Under the pieces are notes generated by a model that did no database searches, was not told where the DNA came from, and worked only from the letters and a program-made list of their open reading frames with translations. Positions 62,807-64,000 of a stretch of DNA of 64,000 nt are shown piece after piece (position 1 is the stretch's first letter; each line of letters starts with the position of its first letter). The stretch spans positions 620,001 through 684,000 of the forward strand of contig NBBA01000012.1 of assembly GCA_002794785.1 (NCBI GenBank), written 5' to 3'. This DNA comes from Coniferiporia sulphurascens. Its lineage: Eukaryota; Basidiomycota; Agaricomycetes; Hymenochaetales; Hymenochaetaceae. Made by a program: the position numbers and the translations under genes.

Positions 62807-64000
62807 GGTACCAGACTGGGGCACCCCATGCTAGGACAGAGCGGACACAGCTGATGTATAGTTGCTGTAGGAGGAGGGCCGACACTCCGTGTTTGGTGTT
62901 ACCTAGGATGCGGAGGGCAGTGAGGGTGGAGAGCCCCTTGGAACACATTCGTTCAACATGAGGCTTAAAGGTGAGGCCTGGGTCCCACCAGATCCCAAGC
63001 CACTGAAGTGGGCGGGGGGGGTCGGATGAGGGTATCTGGGTCGATTTGAATCCCGGCGGTGTCCCAGCCATGGTAGCCGATTCTGCATCAGGGTGGGTGG
63101 AAGTGGAGGGCCTCGTTTTTGGCTGCTTCGATGTTGAGACCGATGTCGCTGAAGAGGCCATCAAGTTGGTGATATGCATCAGCTAGGTGGCAGCAGTTGG
63201 ATGCAACTGAGGGGCCAACACATATTAGTAAGTGGTCATCAACGTATGCGAGCACTGTGGTGCCAGCTTGGTGAAAGCACCGGAGGACCACACCCGAAAA
63301 GATTGTTGATAGGATGGGGGAGACTGGCGATCCTTGAGGGGTGCCAAAGTCAGGTTTTGGGGTGGATGGAAGGGTGGTGCCATCGAAGGCAACTGCGACC
63401 TGCCTGTCCATCATGAAGGAGAGACACCAATCCGCCATGTCAGGCAGGCACTGGAGCTCCAGCAGTTGCCAGTGGAGGAGGCGGGGGTGTACCGAGTCAA
63501 AGAAGCCCTGAATGTCGACCACTAGGACCGAACATACCAGGCCCTTTGCATGGGCATTCTCTGCTATCTGTAGAAGGTGTTGGGCAGCGTCATAGACTGA
63601 GTGTCCTTGATGCCCCCCATACTGGTTAGGTGGCAGCCAGTCCCACTTGTTGGCAAGGAACTGGAGCCTGTTAGCTATGATCTTTTCGAGGAGTTTCCCC
63701 AGGGTCTCCTCAAGGGTGATGGGCCAGTATGAACACGGCGAAAAGGGGTCCTTTTTGTTAGGCTTCTGGAGCATAACCACTTTTGCCACCCGCCAACGCT
63801 TGGGATGGTGTCCCAAGCACAAGCAGTCGTTGAAGAGCGTTAGGATTTCATCGGTGTAAGCTTCCACCACCCATTTCAGGGGGTGGTAGCCTATTCCCGA
63901 GAGGCCCCAAGCCGACAAATTGGAGGTGTCGGACAGTGCCCCTGGGAGCTCGGCGAGGAGGATCAGCGGGGCAGCTGATTGGGGGGGTGGAGGCGGATTG
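62805..64000 (-). pseudogene. L21: LINE ORF2 fragment, RT, continues off the right edge
   Basis: The minus strand carries GYHPLKWVVEAYTDEIL, KPNKKDPFSPCSYWPITLEETLGKLLEK, NQYGGHQGHSVYDAAQH, LVVDIQGFFDSVH, GTPQGSPVSPIL and AYVDDHLL in 276 open codons (63918-63088). A TGA follows the HFHPP motif, the same site as in XY1, L7, L8 and L14. A frameshift precedes the thumb (LQWLGIWWDPGLTFKPH), which reads to 62805 (WGAPVWYH) and stops abruptly at the tail of L20. RT catalytic residues are intact. The upstream endonuclease lies beyond the window. Confidence 0.88.

Noticed and set aside
1..64000. tRNA, rRNA or other RNA genes
   Set aside because: I saw no cloverleaf with A and B boxes or rRNA-like conserved blocks; a covariance-model scan was not possible here.

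Overview
This 64 kb window contains no host gene that I can recognise. It is a nested graveyard of one superfamily of non-LTR retrotransposons (LINEs), hit by several solo LTRs. A complete LINE copy is about 6.2-6.4 kb: a 58-59 nt 5' leader starting with a conserved head (CATCCTTCTTGACC...), ORF1 of about 600 codons (Q/P-rich gag-like protein with C-terminal CCHC knuckles), ORF2 of about 1,300 codons (APE endonuclease, reverse transcriptase, RNase H, C-terminal domain), a 0.3-0.4 kb 3' UTR, and a poly(A) or (AAT)n tail. ORF order, an RNase H domain and target-site duplications (TSDs) of 11-17 bp fit the Tad1/I group of fungal LINEs. The window therefore suggests a filamentous fungus, probably a basidiomycete (inferred from family resemblance only), in a heterochromatic or pericentromeric region.

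Layout. From 1 to 26.55 kb an old minus-strand LINE (L0) has been cut apart by later insertions. Matching TSDs let the order be read: L0 received a solo LTR (LTR-1A), a chimeric element XY2, an LTR-derived poly(A) insertion, L7 and the full-length L8. XY2 received chimera XY1; XY1 received full-length L4; L4 received LTR-1B. L2 and L1 lie at the left edge. At 26.55 kb a plus-strand LINE (L12) enters L0 and is itself split by L11 (minus, full length), which in turn contains L10 (plus, full length) with LTR-1C. From 39.9 to 54.9 kb lie L12, L13 (with a 1,477-bp LTR carrying its own ORF), L14, L15, L16, L18 and the chimeric L19; the flanks here point to an inversion or a misassembly. L20 (54.9-62.8 kb) is a full-length plus-strand LINE broken by four solo LTRs. 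L21 runs off the right edge.

How the genes work together. ORF1 and ORF2 overlap as ATGA in every copy where the junction is present, which suggests coupled termination-reinitiation. All ORF2 copies are broken, and the in-frame stops are overwhelmingly TGA at arginine positions where sister copies keep CGN, as expected of CpG deamination. The XY chimeras, L19 and two LTR-fragment/poly(A) insertions suggest that this LINE machinery switches templates and mobilises other RNAs. Element names (L0-L21, XY1, XY2, LTR-1, E, F, G) are local labels made up for this annotation.
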